DNA of 7,414 nucleotides from Peptostreptococcaceae bacterium (GTDB lineage: Bacteria; Bacillota_A; Clostridia; Peptostreptococcales; Acidaminobacteraceae): assembly GCA_013619035.1 (NCBI GenBank), contig JABXKX010000429.1:1-7414 (forward strand), read 5' to 3'. This document shows, in pieces, positions 5,806 to 7,414 of this stretch. Positions within the stretch are counted from its first letter, which is position 1. The number at the start of each line of letters is the position of its first letter. A program made the position numbers and the translations under genes. The notes beneath the pieces were generated by a model. It searched no databases. It saw only the letters and a program-made list of their open reading frames with translations, and was not told the DNA's origin.

Positions 5806-5834
5806 AAAACCGTGATGCATGCATCACGGTTTTT
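5806..5834. terminator. Bidirectional Rho-independent terminator
   Basis: A perfect 28-bp palindrome (5806-5833) can fold into a 12-bp stem (AAAACCGTGATG and its complement) with a CATG loop. It has T runs on the plus strand after the stem and, because the outer pairs are A-T, on the minus strand too. It lies between the convergent ends of the tmk unit and the deaminase gene, and probably ends both transcripts. Confidence 0.9.
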
Positions 5835-5837
5835 AAT

Positions 5838-6284
5838 TTATCCAAAAGTATAATTCTCAAAAACTTTTAATCCCTCTTCATTAAGAAGTTGAAGTGATTC
5901 AGGACGATTAGGACTTTTATTAAATACTTCTTCTGAACTGATCATAATATTACTGCCTGCAATTTCTGCCAGTTGGTCATGTGATACGGAATAGACCAGT
6001 TTTCCTAGTTTGCACCATACCATGGCACCACTGCACATAACACATGGCTCACATGAACTATAAAGTGTATACTCACTCAAATCAGACAAATTGTTTTCGC
6101 TGCAATATGCTCTTAACAAACCTATTTCAGCATGGTGAGTTGGATCACATCTTGAGTTGATTTCATTTTTGCCTATCATAACAATTTCATTCTCTTTGAC
6201 TAGAATTGCCCCAAACGGTTCATTTCCATTTTCTCTAGCGCTTATTGCCAAATCAATGGCTTTTCTTAAAAATATCTTATCCAT
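5838..6284 (-). CDS. Zinc-dependent nucleoside/nucleobase deaminase (cytidine deaminase fold, GuaD/TadA-like)
   Basis: The 148-residue enzyme carries the full active site of the CDA superfamily: HAE (H51 as zinc ligand, E53 as proton shuttle) and CEPCVMC (78-84, with zinc ligands C81 and C84). It would hydrolytically deaminate a purine or pyrimidine base, nucleoside or tRNA adenosine. NEPFGAILV (21-29), SSCEPC and an SHDQLAEIAG segment in place of the usual TadA sequence look closer to guanine deaminase-like nucleoside deaminases than to tRNA-specific TadA, so I give no gene symbol. I chose the ATG at 6284 because AGGAG (minus strand, 6294-6290) precedes it by 5 nt; a TTG at 6299 in frame lies at the edge of that ribosome binding site. 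It is monocistronic and divergent from the pseudopilin locus. Confidence 0.85.
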   Translation of the reverse strand: MDKIFLRKAIDLAISARENGNEPFGAILVKENEIVMIGKNEINSRCDPTHHAEIGLLRAYCSENNLSDLSEYTLYSSCEPCVMCSGAMVWCKLGKLVYSVSHDQLAEIAGSNIMISSEEVFNKSPNRPESLQLLNEEGLKVFENYTFG

Positions 6285-6331
6285 TTTAACTCCTCTCAAA
6301 ATAACTTAAGTGCTACAGGTTATTCTGTATC

Positions 6332-6360
6332 ATTAGAATATATCACAATCAGACGTGCAA
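6332..6360 (-). promoter_or_regulatory. Promoter of the deaminase gene
   Basis: Read on the minus strand, TTGCAC (6360-6355) and TCTAAT (6337-6332) are 17 nt apart. Transcription would start near 6325, giving a leader of about 40 nt. The -10 hexamer matches the consensus at five of six positions, and the -35 hexamer is moderate. Confidence 0.5.
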
Positions 6361-6365
6361 AACAA

Positions 6366-6385
6366 TTTGTAAAATTTTGTAAAAT
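6366..6385. repeat. Exact tandem 10-bp repeat in the pseudopilin promoter region
   Basis: TTTGTAAAAT occurs twice head to tail (6366-6375 and 6376-6385). The period is close to one turn of the DNA helix, so both copies face the same side. The repeat covers the likely -35 element of the plus-strand promoter and could be a regulator site, an UP-like A/T element, or chance in AT-rich DNA. Confidence 0.6.
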
Positions 6386-6395
6386 ATGATATCCT
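6367..6395 (+). promoter_or_regulatory. Likely promoter of the pseudopilin locus
   Basis: TTGTAA (6367-6372) is followed after 17 nt by TATCCT (6390-6395), preceded by TGA as an extended -10. TATGAT at 6385-6390 is an alternative -10 with a better hexamer but no -35 partner. Either way the leader would be short and reach the AGAGG site at 6401-6405. Confidence 0.45.
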
Positions 6396-6413
6396 ACTCA
6401 AGAGGTGCTGGAA

Positions 6414-6749
6414 ATGATTGGAAATTCAAAAGGGTCTTCTACTGTAGAGAGTGTTATTATTGTACCGCGTATATTTTTATTGGTTTTTGGGATGTTGCTG
6501 CTGTTATTAAATACATATGATTACAGCAAACAAGTTCTCAACTATCATGAAACGATTATAAATGAAGAGTCGCCCGAAGTCATTCAGATGACCTTTAAGA
6601 TATTAAAGTATGAGTTACCGGTAAGTTATGAGTATCAACAACCTATTGTTAATTCTAGAGTCTTGCAACAGGTTGTTGAATATATTATTTATTTAATGGA
6701 AACATACTATGAGGCGTTGAAAGGGCTAACCTATGATCAAGAACAATAA
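6414..6749 (+). CDS. TadE-like pseudopilin/membrane protein
   Basis: The 111-residue protein (from the ATG at 6414) has a short basic leader ending in KG, then SSTVE and a hydrophobic segment (about 11-31). This is the type IV-pilin-like N-terminus G7-S8 with a glutamate at position +5 (E12), followed by VESVIIVP as in TadE. TadE proteins are minor pseudopilins of the Tad/Flp secretion apparatus, cut by a prepilin peptidase at the glycine. The rest is a short extracytoplasmic domain without cysteines. AGAGG (6401-6405) lies 8 nt before the ATG; a GTG at 6405 overlaps that site and is less likely. The next gene overlaps its end by 17 nt. No peptidase or ATPase of the system lies in the window. 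Confidence 0.75.
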   Translation: MIGNSKGSSTVESVIIVPRIFLLVFGMLLLLLNTYDYSKQVLNYHETIINEESPEVIQMTFKILKYELPVSYEYQQPIVNSRVLQQVVEYIIYLMETYYEALKGLTYDQEQ

Positions 6750-7414
6750 AGGTGTCATTACAGTTAAATTAATCATAATGATTGTTGCAATAATAGCGGT
6801 CTTCTCAGTTTTGCTTCAAGGTCTTGTTATAGGTTTTAATAACAATCATGACCTTAGAAGTAAAAAGCTTTTAACCGATCATATATTGGCAGGTTATGAT
6901 ACCTACTTATTCGTCAATTATGGTTTGTATGGTGTGACTTCTATTGATACAGATAGTAGGTTTCAGCACTCTTTAGCAATGGAAAATGAATGGTCAGCAA
7001 ATTTAGTCGATGACTTAGGAGAAACGGACATACTGTTAAAACAGATACAATCACTTATGATGTTAAGACTTCCAGCAAATTATATGGATCAAGTACTCAG
7101 TAAACTTGAGATTATTAAAAAGGCTAAAAAAACCCAGAACAGCATTGAGTTGAAGACAATAGTAGATACGGCTGTTAATGATCTAGGACATATCTTTGAT
7201 AAAAGAATTCAACTGAGTATAAAAGTAAATCAGTTGAACCATAACTTGCTTGAGTCATGGGAAATTGATATAGCGAGCTATAAAAAGTCATTAAACTCTT
7301 TGAAGTCAGAGTATATGCATTTGGAGTCAACAGTAGAACGACTTAAACAGAATCAAGATCGATTATATGAAAATTTAGTATTGGCTTCTGCAAAAGAAAA
7401 AATAAAAATCTATG
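6733..7414 (+). CDS. Membrane-anchored pseudopilin-locus protein, DUF5702-like (partial, runs off the window)
   Basis: The frame is open from the ATG to the window edge (227 residues seen). AAAGGG (6720-6725) lies 7 nt before the start, inside the TadE-like gene, so translation is probably coupled. A short basic leader (MIKNNKG) is followed by a hydrophobic helix (8-34), then a segment ILAGYDTYLFVNYGLYGV (51-68) of the kind that follows the membrane anchor in DUF5702-type proteins of clostridial Tad-like loci. Residues about 100-227 are rich in charged and leucine residues and look helical, with a probable coiled coil at 182-215. The position equivalent to the pilin +5 glutamate is a lysine, so processing as a classical pilin is doubtful. 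The exposed part would lie outside the cytoplasmic membrane. The family assignment is from memory of the pattern and is moderate. Confidence 0.7.
   Translation, partial: MIKNNKGVITVKLIIMIVAIIAVFSVLLQGLVIGFNNNHDLRSKKLLTDHILAGYDTYLFVNYGLYGVTSIDTDSRFQHSLAMENEWSANLVDDLGETDILLKQIQSLMMLRLPANYMDQVLSKLEIIKKAKKTQNSIELKTIVDTAVNDLGHIFDKRIQLSIKVNQLNHNLLESWEIDIASYKKSLNSLKSEYMHLESTVERLKQNQDRLYENLVLASAKEKIKIY

Noticed and set aside
6285..6299. TTG start adding five residues to the deaminase
   Set aside because: These bases contain the ribosome binding site (AGGAG, 6294-6290 on the minus strand) for the ATG at 6284.
1..7414. CRISPR arrays, tRNA/rRNA genes, insertion sequences
   Set aside because: No spaced direct repeats, no tRNA cloverleaf pattern or rRNA sequence, and no transposase or terminal inverted repeats were seen on either strand.

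Overview
The window is AT-rich bacterial DNA with dense, mostly co-directional genes, strong GGAG-type ribosome binding sites, TTGAAA/TATAAT-type promoters, short stem-loop terminators with T tails, and the standard stop codons. Together with the gene families present ([FeFe]-hydrogenase-like Fe-S protein, DRTGG proteins, FdhD, thymidylate kinase, TadE-like protein), this points to an anaerobic, fermentative member of the Bacillota, most likely a clostridial lineage. I cannot fix the genus from the sequence.

Region 1 (1-965): a terminator of an unseen upstream gene, an extended -10 promoter, and fdhD, the sulfurtransferase that activates the molybdenum/tungsten cofactor of formate dehydrogenase.

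Region 2 (966-4802): the most interesting part. One promoter, followed immediately by an imperfect palindrome that resembles a Rex (NADH/NAD+-sensing repressor) operator, drives six tightly packed genes. They are a DRTGG-domain protein, an RsbW/SpoIIAB-like GHKL ATPase, a 428-residue Fe-S protein with an [FeFe]-hydrogenase-like core, a second DRTGG protein, a PHP-domain metal-dependent phosphoesterase, and a histidine-kinase-type ATPase without a phospho-acceptor domain. A strong terminator closes the unit. In many clostridia, as I recall, related gene sets sit beside the electron-bifurcating hydrogenase genes (hydA/B/C); here none follow. The Fe-S protein keeps the four cysteines that hold the H-cluster cubane but lacks the proton-relay cysteine and other pocket residues. 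It therefore looks like a redox or H2 sensor, or an electron-transfer scaffold, rather than a working hydrogenase. The neighbouring ATPases, phosphoesterase and DRTGG proteins look like signalling parts. Treating the set as one redox-sensing module is my inference.

Region 3 (4803-5834): thymidylate kinase (tmk) with two very small overlapping genes behind it, a 54-residue helical protein and a 56-residue two-helix membrane protein. The unit ends in a perfect palindromic terminator that serves both strands.

Region 4 (5835-7414): a zinc-dependent nucleoside deaminase on the minus strand. Divergent from it is the start of a Tad-like pseudopilin locus: a TadE-like protein and a second, larger membrane-anchored protein that runs off the window. 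The intergenic region between them carries a promoter for each direction and an exact 10-bp tandem repeat on the pilin side.
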